From assembly GCA_003599475.1 (NCBI GenBank), contig QZKK01000035.1, positions 1 through 13,516 of the forward strand: a stretch of DNA of 13,516 nucleotides, given 5' to 3'. This stretch comes from Desulfobacteraceae bacterium. Its GTDB lineage: Bacteria > Desulfobacterota > Desulfobacteria > Desulfobacterales > SURF-15. Below the pieces are notes generated by a model. It did no database searches and was not told the origin of the DNA. It was given only the letters and a program-made list of their open reading frames with translations. A program made the position numbers and the translations under genes. Positions 7,380 through 13,516 of the stretch are shown here, piece after piece. How positions within the stretch are numbered: the first letter of the stretch is position 1; each line of letters starts with the position of its first letter.

Positions 7380-7491
7380 CGAACACTTTGAACATCGAAC
7401 ATCGAACGTCGAACATCGAATGGAGGAATGAAATCAATTTTAGAACCTGTATTTAATGTGCAACGTGCAACGATTTCAACGTGCAACGATT
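7380..7491. repeat. GAACATCG tandem words followed by ACGTGCAACG words
   Basis: Four near-copies of the eight-base word GAACATCG (one with GTC) lie at about 7390-7419. Three copies of CGTGCAACG or a close variant follow at about 7457-7491, then a run of eight T (7491-7498). The arrangement matches 4349-4384 closely. No promoter is clear. The cluster separates the dehydrogenase pair from the lipoyl-carrier gene and may be a terminator or processing site, or simply a dispersed repeat. Confidence 0.65.
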
Positions 7492-7521
7492 TTTTTTAAC
7501 CACATCGAAGGAGGATGCTGC

Positions 7522-7947
7522 ATGGAGATCAAAGGGTATAAGATGCCGGATGACTTGTACTATGAAGAGAATCATTTCTGGGTCAAAGAGGAAGGCGATG
7601 TCATGGTTATGGGCATGGACGATTTCGCTCAGCAGATGGCCGGGGATATCGTCTATGTGCAGCTTCCGGCAGAAGGAAAAAAGGTAGAACAGGGCAAAAA
7701 ATTCGCAAAGATGGAGTCCGGCAAATGGTTGGGAAAAGTGTATGCCCCCATCAGCGGAGAACTTGTCGCCGTCAATGAAGAACTCGAAACCAGCCCCGAG
7801 ATGATCAACAAGGACTGCTACGGAAAGGGGTGGCTTTTCAAGATCAAACCGGACGACAAAAGCGAATTGAGCAAACTCATTCATGGGCCCGAAGCCATCG
7901 AAAAATGGGTTCTGGCCGATATCGAAAAGTACAAACAGGAGGCATAA
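7522..7947 (+). CDS. lbpA: GcvH-like lipoyl carrier protein (LbpA type)
   Basis: The product is 141 residues, about the length of glycine-cleavage H protein. The ATG at 7522 has a strong AAGGAGG (7508-7514). The lipoyl hairpin is clear: KMESGKWLGKVYAPISGEL (63-81) matches the H-protein pattern ES-x-K...SP-x-SGE, which makes K68 the lipoylation site. The N-terminal part (YYEENHFWVKEEGD) also matches the family. No glycine-cleavage genes (gcvT, gcvP) are nearby. The next gene starts two bases after its stop and its ribosome binding site lies inside this gene's end, so the carrier and an HdrD-like protein are made together. A lipoate-assembly set follows. This is the context of the LbpA carriers of sHdr systems rather than of GcvH. 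It would carry a dithiol/disulfide pair between enzymes in the cytoplasm. An ordinary glycine-cleavage role cannot be excluded from sequence alone. Confidence 0.85.
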   Translation: MEIKGYKMPDDLYYEENHFWVKEEGDVMVMGMDDFAQQMAGDIVYVQLPAEGKKVEQGKKFAKMESGKWLGKVYAPISGELVAVNEELETSPEMINKDCYGKGWLFKIKPDDKSELSKLIHGPEAIEKWVLADIEKYKQEA

Positions 7948-7949
7948 GC

Positions 7950-9137
7950 ATGGCCAACAAGGACTACAGCGTCCGACAGCTCCTGGAGCTGGAATCCTGC
8001 ACGAACTGCCAGATCTGTGCGGACGTGTGTCCGGCGGTTTCCGCCTCGAAAGACGGTTCACTTTCCGCAGTTCACAGAATGAAAGGTCTCAAGGAGATAT
8101 TAAAGACCCGAACCAGCCTGCTCAGAAAGCTCTTGAAAAAAGCCGATCCATCCGATGAGGAATGGGCTCGTTTGAGCGAAAAGACTTTCCGCTGCACGCT
8201 TTGCGGAAACTGCCAGGAAATCTGCCCGGTCGGAATTCATCTCAAAGACCTGTGGCTGTCTTTACGCGAGGACATGGTGCATTCCAAGCACTATCCGAAG
8301 AAGATCGACATGATCCGGGACAATCTCGCAAACAGCCACAATGTCTTCGATGAAGATAACCAGGAACGCTCCGATTGGGTGGAAGATATGGACGAGCCGC
8401 CGGAGCACGGCTTTATCAAAGAAACGGCGGAATTGATTTATTTTACCGGATGTGTGGCCGCCTATTTTCCGCTGGCCCAGCAGATCCCCATCGCCCTGGC
8501 TGAAATTTTGGAAGCCGGCGCGGTGGATTTCACGCTGTTGGGAGAAGACGAGTGGTGCTGCGGGTTTCCCCTGCTCGGGGCCGGATTGAAGGAGCTTTTT
8601 CAGCAGTTTGTGGACCATAATCTCGAGGCGGTACGAAAAAGAAAGGCCAAAGAGATCGTTTTCGCCTGCCCTTCCTGCTACCAGATGTGGAGGGAGTATT
8701 ATCCGAAAGAATTCAAGATCAGCCACACTTCCCAGTACCTGACCCGTTTGATCAAGGCGGGGCGGATCCCGATGGAGCCGCTCGAGCTGACGGTCACCTA
8801 TCATGACCCCTGCGACCTGGGCCGCGGCGCCAGGGTTTTCGAAGAACCCCGGGAAGTGATCCGCGCCATCCCTGGGATAAAATTCGTCGAGCTGCCCAGG
8901 AACCGGTTGAATTGCCAGTGCTGCGGCGGCGGCGGAAATCTGGAGATGATCGACAGCACGCTTTCTTCCGAAATCGCCAAATCTAAAATCGATGAGGTGC
9001 TTGGCACCGGTGCGAAGGCAGTCGTCACCTCCTGCCAGCAATGCGTCAGAACCATGACCACTTACGTCAAACGCAACAAGATCCCCCTTCAGGTGCTCGA
9101 TATCACCCAACTGATTCGCCGGGCGCTTAAGCGATAG
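7950..9137 (+). CDS. HdrD-like Fe-S oxidoreductase with two ferredoxin motifs and two CCG domains
   Basis: The product is 395 residues from ATG 7950, set by AGGAGG at 7937-7942; a longer upstream reading runs through the carrier gene out of frame and was rejected. Ferredoxin-type motifs lie at C17/C20/C23/C27 and C82/C85/C88/C92. CCG domain 1 has C168, C203-C204 (WCCGF) and C240/C243 (CPSC). Domain 2 has C288 (HDPCDLG), C324-C325 (QCCGGGGNLEM) and C362/C365 (CQQC). This is the layout of HdrD, or of HdrC fused to HdrB. In methanogens it reduces the CoM-S-S-CoB heterodisulfide at a noncubane cluster. Tight coupling to the lipoyl carrier suggests lipoamide/dihydrolipoamide as the partner here. 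There is no membrane segment and no HdrA in the window. It is a paralogue of the partial gene at 1-472. Confidence 0.9.
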   Translation: MANKDYSVRQLLELESCTNCQICADVCPAVSASKDGSLSAVHRMKGLKEILKTRTSLLRKLLKKADPSDEEWARLSEKTFRCTLCGNCQEICPVGIHLKDLWLSLREDMVHSKHYPKKIDMIRDNLANSHNVFDEDNQERSDWVEDMDEPPEHGFIKETAELIYFTGCVAAYFPLAQQIPIALAEILEAGAVDFTLLGEDEWCCGFPLLGAGLKELFQQFVDHNLEAVRKRKAKEIVFACPSCYQMWREYYPKEFKISHTSQYLTRLIKAGRIPMEPLELTVTYHDPCDLGRGARVFEEPREVIRAIPGIKFVELPRNRLNCQCCGGGGNLEMIDSTLSSEIAKSKIDEVLGTGAKAVVTSCQQCVRTMTTYVKRNKIPLQVLDITQLIRRALKR

Positions 9138-9143
9138 GGAACC

Positions 9144-9207
9144 CGTCGGTGCACGGCATGCCGTGCCCCCGGCGGGAAATCCGAAGCACGAATCCCGCCC
9201 GGGCGGG
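9144..9207. repeat. GC-rich palindromes between the HdrD-like and ligase genes
   Basis: GCACGGCATGCCGTGC (9151-9166) is a perfect 16-base palindrome. It is extended by CCCGTCGG on the left (9142-9149) and CCGGCGGG on the right (9169-9176) into a strong stem. A second perfect palindrome, CCCGCCCGGGCGGG, lies at 9194-9207. Neither has a T-run. They could slow or end transcription between the carrier/HdrD pair and the ligase gene, or protect the upstream mRNA. Confidence 0.6.
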
Positions 9208-9245
9208 ACGAAATACGAAACAAATTCCAACTGCCACAGCCTTCG

Positions 9246-10838
9246 ATGAAATCCGAACCCAAAGAGATGACGACCTGGCGACTGCTCGATACTTCTCCCC
9301 TTACCGCAGCCGAGAACATGGCGCTGGACGATACCCTCCTCGAACTGAAGGGGCTCGGAAAGACGCCGAACACGATTCATTTTCTTCAATTTTACCCCAA
9401 AGCGGTGCTGGTCGGCTATCATCAGTCGATTGCAGAAGAAGTCCGATCCGAATTCTGTTCGGCAAAAGGCATCCACATCAACCGGCGCATCACCGGAGGC
9501 GGCGCCATCCTGTTTGACGAAAGCCAGATCGGCTGGGAAATTATCTGCGACAAATCTTTCTTCAATGTCGGCATTCCGACCAATGCGGTTTTCAAGAAAT
9601 TGTGTACGCCGGTTGTCACCGCCCTCGATATTCTGGGAATCGAAGCGGTCTTTCGCCCGAGAAATGACATCGAAATCCAAGGCAGAAAGATTTCAGGAAC
9701 CGGAGGCACCGAATCCGAAGGCGCATTCCTGTTCCAGGGGACCATGCTCGTCGATTTCGATGTGGAAACCATGATCAAAAGCCTCAGGATACCGGTTGAA
9801 AAACTGAAAGCCAAGGAGATCGATTCCATCAAGGAGCGGGTCACCTGCCTGAACTGGGAGCTTGGGTTCACCCCTCCGCTTGCAGAGATCAAAGAAGCCA
9901 TTTCCGCAGGTTTCGAAAAGCATCTGAAGATTCGCCTGGAACCGGGCGGGCTCACCCCTGCGGAGGAAGCGCTTTTCCAACGCAAACTCCCCTATTACAG
10001 ATCCCGAGAGTGGATCGATCAGGTCGATCCGAAAGGGAATCGACAGGAGGTGGTGCAAGCCGCCTACAAGTCGGAAGCCGGCATGGTCAGGTTTACGCTG
10101 GTCGTCAGCCTCGCAAGGAAGCGCATCAAAGACCTATACATCACGGGTGACTTTTTGTCTTTTCCTCCCCGCGCCCTCTACGATCTTGAATCCGCCCTTC
10201 GAGGCGCTCCCCTTTCCCGCGAGCATCTTGCGGGAATCATCGAAAGATTCTTCGAAGACGGGAAGATCATGATACCGGGGATGAAATGCACCGATTTTTT
10301 GAAGCCCCTGGACCAGGCGTTGAAGAAGATTTCCATCTCCGCATTCGGTATCCCGATCGAATACTGCAATCAGATTTCGGTAACCAATGGCTCCTTCGAA
10401 GAGGTCATCCGAAAAAAGCCGGAGATTCTCCTGCTGCCCTACTGCTCAAAGCTCAAAGACTGCGACCTGCGAAACGAGAAAGAATGCCGGGCATGCGGCG
10501 GCTGCTCTGTCGGCCCGGCATGGAGGATCGGTCTTGAGAAGCGGATGAAACCGATCTGTGTCGTCAGCTTCGAAGACCTTCGGGAGGAGCTCGGGAAGAT
10601 GAAAGCTTCCGGAGTGCCGGCATTCATCGGCTGCTGCTGCGAGCCTTTTTTTACGAAACATGTCGATGACTTCGAAGATGCCGGCATGCCGGGGATCCTT
10701 CTCGATATCGACAATACGACCTGCTACGAGCTGGACGAGGCGAAGGCGGCTTATCGCGGCCGGTTCGAAAGTCAGACCGCAATCAATATCGATCTGCTCA
10801 AATCGATTCTGGATGCAGTAGATCGGGCCGGCACATGA
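9246..10838 (+). CDS. sLpl(AB)-like lipoate-protein ligase fused to a C-terminal DUF116 domain
   Basis: The product is 530 residues in three parts. Residues 10-230 are an LplA-type catalytic domain with RRITGGGA (80-87), the lipoate/ATP-binding motif, and GRKISGTGG (147-154), where K148 corresponds to the conserved ligase lysine. Residues 245-340 resemble the LplB accessory domain (YYRSREW, then LYITGDF). Residues 340-530 match DUF116, with cysteines C400, C406, C414, C417, C420 and a CCC run at 463-465 that could bind metal. The ligase would attach lipoate or octanoate to K68 of the nearby carrier. sLpl(AB) ligases act in the lipoate route that uses LipS1/LipS2. The fusion to DUF116 is unusual to my knowledge. 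The start is uncertain: ATG 9246 lacks a clear ribosome binding site and ATG 9267 is an alternative. Its stop overlaps the next gene (ATGA). Confidence 0.85.
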   Translation: MKSEPKEMTTWRLLDTSPLTAAENMALDDTLLELKGLGKTPNTIHFLQFYPKAVLVGYHQSIAEEVRSEFCSAKGIHINRRITGGGAILFDESQIGWEIICDKSFFNVGIPTNAVFKKLCTPVVTALDILGIEAVFRPRNDIEIQGRKISGTGGTESEGAFLFQGTMLVDFDVETMIKSLRIPVEKLKAKEIDSIKERVTCLNWELGFTPPLAEIKEAISAGFEKHLKIRLEPGGLTPAEEALFQRKLPYYRSREWIDQVDPKGNRQEVVQAAYKSEAGMVRFTLVVSLARKRIKDLYITGDFLSFPPRALYDLESALRGAPLSREHLAGIIERFFEDGKIMIPGMKCTDFLKPLDQALKKISISAFGIPIEYCNQISVTNGSFEEVIRKKPEILLLPYCSKLKDCDLRNEKECRACGGCSVGPAWRIGLEKRMKPICVVSFEDLREELGKMKASGVPAFIGCCCEPFFTKHVDDFEDAGMPGILLDIDNTTCYELDEAKAAYRGRFESQTAINIDLLKSILDAVDRAGT

Positions 10839-11896
10839 AGCGGGAGCGCTGCGACATCCTCATTGCCGGCGCAGGACCGGCCGGCACCTCGGCGGCAATT
10901 GCAGCCGCCGGAAAGGGAGTGAAGGTCATCGTTGCCGAAAGACGCGGCGCGGTTGGAATTCCGATCCGGTGCGCGGAATACATACCGAAGCCGCTTCTGG
11001 GTGAACTGAAACTGCCACCCACTTTTGTCGTTCAGCCCGTTTCCGGAATGCGGACCTTTTCTGCGAACGGTTCCGTGAAGGAGATCCGTGCACCCGGCCT
11101 GATCGTCTCCCGCGCTCGACTCGATCGGATGCTGGCAGAAGCCGCCGTTCGGGCGGGGGTTGAAATCCGGCTTTCCACCCGTGTCCTTGGCAGGCAGATG
11201 GAGACCGTTTTTCTGAAGGGACCCGACGGCTCCGTAACCGCAATCGAACCTCGTGTAGTCATCGGCGCAGACGGCCCCTGCACCACGGTCGGCCGCTGGA
11301 TCGGATCGGAAAACAGAAACCTGATGCCGGCTGTTCAAGCCCAGGTCCCTCTTGCCGCTGCCATGGAAATCACCGAAATCTATTTCGATCCGGAAGTCTT
11401 CGGCGGATATTGCTGGCTTTTTCCCAGAGGAGAGCGCGCCAACGTCGGCTTGGGCCTGAAGCGGCGCAAAGGGAGAAAGCTCAATCTGAAAGAGCTGCTC
11501 CACCGGTTTATCGAACGGATGGCCCGGGAGGGAAAGATCGAAGACCGTGTCCTTGCGTATACGGCCGGCTGGATTCCGGCCGATCGACCGAGGCGGGTCG
11601 TTTCCGGAAATGTTCTGCTGGCCGGCGATGCCGCAGGCCATACGCATTCCATCACCGGAGCGGGTGTTTCTCAAGCCGTTTTCTGCGGCCGGATGGCGGG
11701 TGACTGGGCGGCCGAAGCCGTACGAAAAAATGACCTGGATCTTCTGGAGAAATATGAAGCGCAGTGGCGGGAGCTGTTCGAAGACGTTCTGGAACGCGCT
11801 TTTCAGCGCCGCCGGATGCTCGAAGCGGAATGGGACCGGCTTGATGAAATCCTTCCGCAGTGCTGGGTGGCCTTCAAGGAATACTACAGGGGATAG
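10835..11896 (+). CDS. lipT: Geranylgeranyl-reductase-family FAD oxidoreductase, LipT-like
   Basis: The product is 353 residues and begins in a four-base ATGA overlap with the ligase gene, so the two are translationally coupled. It shows GAGPAG (12-17) for FAD binding, GADGP (144-148) and GDAAGHTHSITGAG (264-277). The GGYCWLFPR stretch (190-198) is typical of geranylgeranyl reductases and related flavoproteins. Members of this family saturate isoprenoid chains of lipids or chlorophylls, but this one lies inside a lipoate-assembly cluster. The LipT flavoprotein of sHdr/LbpA gene sets has the same family and context. Its role there is thought to be redox support of lipoate assembly, for example of the radical SAM step. 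That role is inferred from position; a lipid reductase is the alternative. No membrane helix is clear. Confidence 0.75.
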   Translation: MKRERCDILIAGAGPAGTSAAIAAAGKGVKVIVAERRGAVGIPIRCAEYIPKPLLGELKLPPTFVVQPVSGMRTFSANGSVKEIRAPGLIVSRARLDRMLAEAAVRAGVEIRLSTRVLGRQMETVFLKGPDGSVTAIEPRVVIGADGPCTTVGRWIGSENRNLMPAVQAQVPLAAAMEITEIYFDPEVFGGYCWLFPRGERANVGLGLKRRKGRKLNLKELLHRFIERMAREGKIEDRVLAYTAGWIPADRPRRVVSGNVLLAGDAAGHTHSITGAGVSQAVFCGRMAGDWAAEAVRKNDLDLLEKYEAQWRELFEDVLERAFQRRRMLEAEWDRLDEILPQCWVAFKEYYRG

Positions 11897-11898
11897 AG

Positions 11899-12097
11899 AG
11901 TGTTCAGCGTTCAGTGTTCAGCGTTCAGCCGCGCCGCAGGCTACAGGAGTGGCCAGTTTGATCGTCCAAAAAACTGTCGAGAATGAACATCGGACATCGA
12001 TTTCTGCGCCTCCGCGTCTCAGCGCGAGATCGATCTTGCAGTTTATACGAGTGTTCAGTGGGAACACTGAAACCTGAACGCTGAACACTGAACACTT
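11899..12097. repeat. GTTCAGYG inverted repeat element in the flavoprotein-radical SAM gap
   Basis: Four GTTCAG words (11901-11928) spaced seven to nine bases apart are answered near the other end (12051-12097) by CTGAACGCTGAACACTGAACAC-type words, giving a long inverted repeat around a 120-base centre. The centre holds ATGAACATCGGACATCGA, a relative of the words at 7390-7419, and a CTCCGCGTCTCAGCGCGAG stretch with its own small stem. No gene is apparent. The right arm ends about 16 bases before the ATG of the radical SAM gene. Confidence 0.7.
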
Positions 12098-12112
12098 ATC
12101 TAAGGGCAAACG

Positions 12113-13063
12113 ATGTACGAAATCGACGAAAAGCTGAAAGAAGCCCGGGAACTTTCCTGGCAAAATTTCGGCAAGACCATCACCTTCTATGTACCCGGCA
12201 TGTTCCGCTGCGACGGAATGACCGGAAAATACCCGTCAGTCTCGATTACCGGGAGTCGATGCGCTTTGAACTGCGATCACTGCGGCGGGAAGCTGCTGGC
12301 CTCAATGATCGATGCATCCACCCCGGACCGGCTTCTCGAGAAATGCCTGGCTTTCGAAGAAAAAGGCTATTCCGGCGTTCTGATCACCGGAGGGTGCGAT
12401 CCGGGCGGGAGGCTGCCCTGGTCTTCATTTCTCGACGCGATTTCTGAAGTCAGGAAAAGAACCGGACTCTACCTTTCCGTCCACAGCGGGCTTGTCGATG
12501 ACGAAACGGCATTTCGACTGAAGCAAGCCGGTATCGATCAGGCCCTGATCGATGTCGTCGGCGACGACCGGACTCTGCAGGATATCTACCACGTTCCGTT
12601 CGGGATCGACCGGATCGTGCATTCGCTTCAAGCCCTTCAGAAAGCAGGGCTTTCCAGCGTTCCGCACATCGTCTGCGGTCTTCATTACGGGAAAATGGGA
12701 AGCGAGAAAAAGGCAGTCGAGATATTGGCCGCATTCGATGTGAGACAGGTCGTAATCGTGTCGCTGATGCCTCTTCCGGGAATGCCCCGGTGGTCCTCGC
12801 CGCCTGCGGAAGCCGTTGCGGAAGTCATTGCCGAAGCAAGGATTAAAATGCCGGGAACACGCACGGCTCTCGGGTGCGCCAGGCAAAGAGGAGACAGCCG
12901 TCTTGAAATGCTCGCCCTCGATGCCGGCGTCAACCGGATGGCGCTTCCGTCTGAAGAAGTCATTGAAAAAGCGCACGCCTACGGACTGGAAATCCGGTAT
13001 CAGAAAACCTGTTGTTCGGTAGAAAAAGACTTCTCTCGTGAAAACTGGGGGAACCCTGAATGA
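12113..13063 (+). CDS. Radical SAM protein, candidate LipS-type lipoyl synthase subunit
   Basis: The product is 316 residues. The radical SAM cluster motif CxxxCxxC is at C50/C54/C57 (SRCALNCDHCGGK), followed by the ITGGCDPGG stretch (91-99), the usual SAM-binding GGE-like position. Extra cysteines that could hold a second cluster are C255 (LGCARQRGD), C300 and C301 (KTCCS). The family resembles uncharacterised biotin-synthase homologues found in archaea and some anaerobes. LipS1 and LipS2, which together insert two sulfurs into protein-bound octanoate, belong to this group. A second radical SAM gene follows at once and a ligase lies upstream, which supports a LipS1/LipS2 pair. I cannot tell from the sequence which of the two this is. 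The ATG has only a weak AAGGG upstream. Insertion of sulfur is inferred, not seen. Confidence 0.75.
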   Translation: MYEIDEKLKEARELSWQNFGKTITFYVPGMFRCDGMTGKYPSVSITGSRCALNCDHCGGKLLASMIDASTPDRLLEKCLAFEEKGYSGVLITGGCDPGGRLPWSSFLDAISEVRKRTGLYLSVHSGLVDDETAFRLKQAGIDQALIDVVGDDRTLQDIYHVPFGIDRIVHSLQALQKAGLSSVPHIVCGLHYGKMGSEKKAVEILAAFDVRQVVIVSLMPLPGMPRWSSPPAEAVAEVIAEARIKMPGTRTALGCARQRGDSRLEMLALDAGVNRMALPSEEVIEKAHAYGLEIRYQKTCCSVEKDFSRENWGNPE

Positions 13064-13076
13064 TTAGAACCCAGGT

Positions 13077-13157
13077 AAGAGGGAAGTGGTAAGTGGTAAG
13101 CGTTTCCCTCTTCCCTCTTGCCGCTTACCGCTTACCTCTTACCGCTTACCCCTTGCC
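13077..13157. repeat. GTGGTAAG inverted repeat between the radical SAM genes
   Basis: AAGTGGTAAGTGGTAAGCG (13084-13102) is answered by three copies of CGCTTACC or a close variant (13122-13150), and AGAGGGAA by TTCCCTCTTCCCTC. The result is a strong hairpin of about 80 bases immediately before the AGGAGG of the next gene. It may control expression of the second radical SAM gene relative to the first, but it belongs to the same style of short-word intergenic repeat seen throughout the window. Confidence 0.7.
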
Positions 13158-13183
13158 GACTTTCTGTTTAGGAGGATGATCCT

Positions 13184-13516
13184 ATGATTGAAAAAGAAGC
13201 TAACAGGGAGGAGAGTCCGGAGTATCTGCGGATGAGCCTTGCCGCCGCGATGACCCTCGGCTTCAAGAAAGGGCTCTTTTACCGCAATGCCAGATTGTAT
13301 TGCATCAATCTTTTGCTGACCTACGCCTCCGGATGCGCTGCACGGTGCGCCTACTGCGGTTTGTCGAATAAACGGAGCGGAGACTACCCGGACAAAAGCT
13401 TTATCCGCGTCGCCTGGCCCACCTGCCGCCTGGATGAGATCATCGAGCGGATCGGCGGCAGAACGGAACGGGACAAGGATCGGATCAAAAGAATCTGCAT
13501 CTCGATGATCACCCAC
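13184..13516 (+). CDS. Radical SAM protein, second candidate LipS-type subunit, 5' part only
   Basis: The first 111 codons are visible and the gene runs off the right edge in frame. The ATG at 13184 has a strong AGGAGG at 13170-13175, eight bases away. The radical SAM motif lies at C51/C55/C58 (SGCAARCAYCGLSNK). The N-terminal helix before it and the CxxxCxxCG context resemble biotin-synthase-related proteins of the LipS group. It is clearly different in sequence from the radical SAM protein at 12113-13063, as expected for two unlike subunits rather than a duplication. Being next to that gene, and downstream of a ligase and a LipT-like flavoprotein, it probably completes a LipS1/LipS2 lipoyl synthase. 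Any auxiliary-cluster cysteines would lie beyond the window. Confidence 0.72.
   Translation, partial: MIEKEANREESPEYLRMSLAAAMTLGFKKGLFYRNARLYCINLLLTYASGCAARCAYCGLSNKRSGDYPDKSFIRVAWPTCRLDEIIERIGGRTERDKDRIKRICISMITH

Noticed and set aside
7380..7491. CRISPR array
   Set aside because: The repeated words are only about eight bases, are directly joined or irregularly spaced, and lack unique spacers of constant length.
7428..7499. Possible small peptide gene of 23 codons after GGAGG
   Set aside because: The GGAGG is only two bases from the ATG and most of the codons are made of the ACGTGCAACG repeat words seen in other gaps.
7522..7947. Ordinary glycine-cleavage H protein
   Set aside because: No gcvT or gcvP nearby, and its close partners are an HdrD-like protein and a LipS/sLpl-type lipoate set; kept as an alternative in the annotation.
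8262..9680. Open frame of 472 codons on the minus strand
   Set aside because: It overlaps the HdrD-like gene and the start of the ligase gene, both with clear family motifs; its composition is that of an antisense shadow.
10772..11674. Open frame of 300 codons on the minus strand
   Set aside because: Antisense to the flavoprotein gene with its FAD motifs; no recognisable domain.

Overview
The window looks like a chromosomal piece of an anaerobic, moderately GC-rich bacterium, most likely a Desulfobacterota (sulfate-reducing or syntrophic 'deltaproteobacterial') genome. This rests on gene content: several CCG-domain (HdrD/HdrB-like) Fe-S oxidoreductases, a decahaem cytochrome c fused to a NarI/DsrM-type cytochrome b, a GlcD-type 2-hydroxyacid dehydrogenase, a LarA-type racemase, and an apparent selenoprotein. 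The taxon is an inference; the window holds no rRNA or other marker gene.

Layout. (1) 1-472: 3' end of an HdrD-like Fe-S oxidoreductase. (2) 487-729: long AT-rich inverted repeat between convergent genes. (3) 742-2166, minus strand: nickel-dependent lactate racemase family (LarA) with all expected active-site residues. (4) 2167-2512: divergent intergenic region with candidate promoters for both sides. (5) 2513-4252: decahaem c / cytochrome b fusion. (6) 4391-4777: small OsmC-family gene interrupted by an in-frame TGA exactly where the family has its redox cysteine. A good bacterial SECIS-like hairpin with a GGUC apical loop follows it, so I read it as a selenocysteine gene. (7) 4891-7373: GlcD-type FAD oxidase coupled to a CCG-domain Fe-S protein. 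(8) 7522-9137: a GcvH-like lipoyl carrier (LbpA type) followed closely by a second, full-length HdrD-like protein that is a paralogue of gene 1. (9) 9246-13516: a lipoate-assembly set made of an sLpl(AB)-like ligase fused to DUF116, a geranylgeranyl-reductase-like flavoprotein (LipT-like), and two radical SAM proteins that fit the LipS1/LipS2 pair. The last runs off the window.

How it may work together. The plus-strand genes look like one self-contained redox module. LarA would convert lactate (or a related 2-hydroxyacid) to the enantiomer used by the GlcD-type dehydrogenase. Electrons would pass through the 4Fe-4S and CCG centres of the Fe-S partners. The lipoyl group on the GcvH-like carrier is a plausible dithiol/disulfide partner for a CCG active site, as CoM-S-S-CoB is for HdrD. 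The downstream genes would build and attach that lipoyl group by the LipS1/LipS2-sLpl route rather than LipA/LipB. A comparable lipoate-binding protein and assembly set is known from the sHdr sulfur-oxidation system. Here it sits beside hydroxyacid oxidation genes and a single HdrD-like protein, which is the most interesting feature of the window. The decahaem cytochrome b fusion could link this chemistry to the membrane quinone pool.

Intergenic spaces are filled with several unrelated families of short-word repeats (ACGTGCAACG, GAACATCG, GTTCAGYG, GTGGTAAG, CACAAAGACAC and others), usually as inverted copies around a spacer and often ending just before a ribosome binding site.
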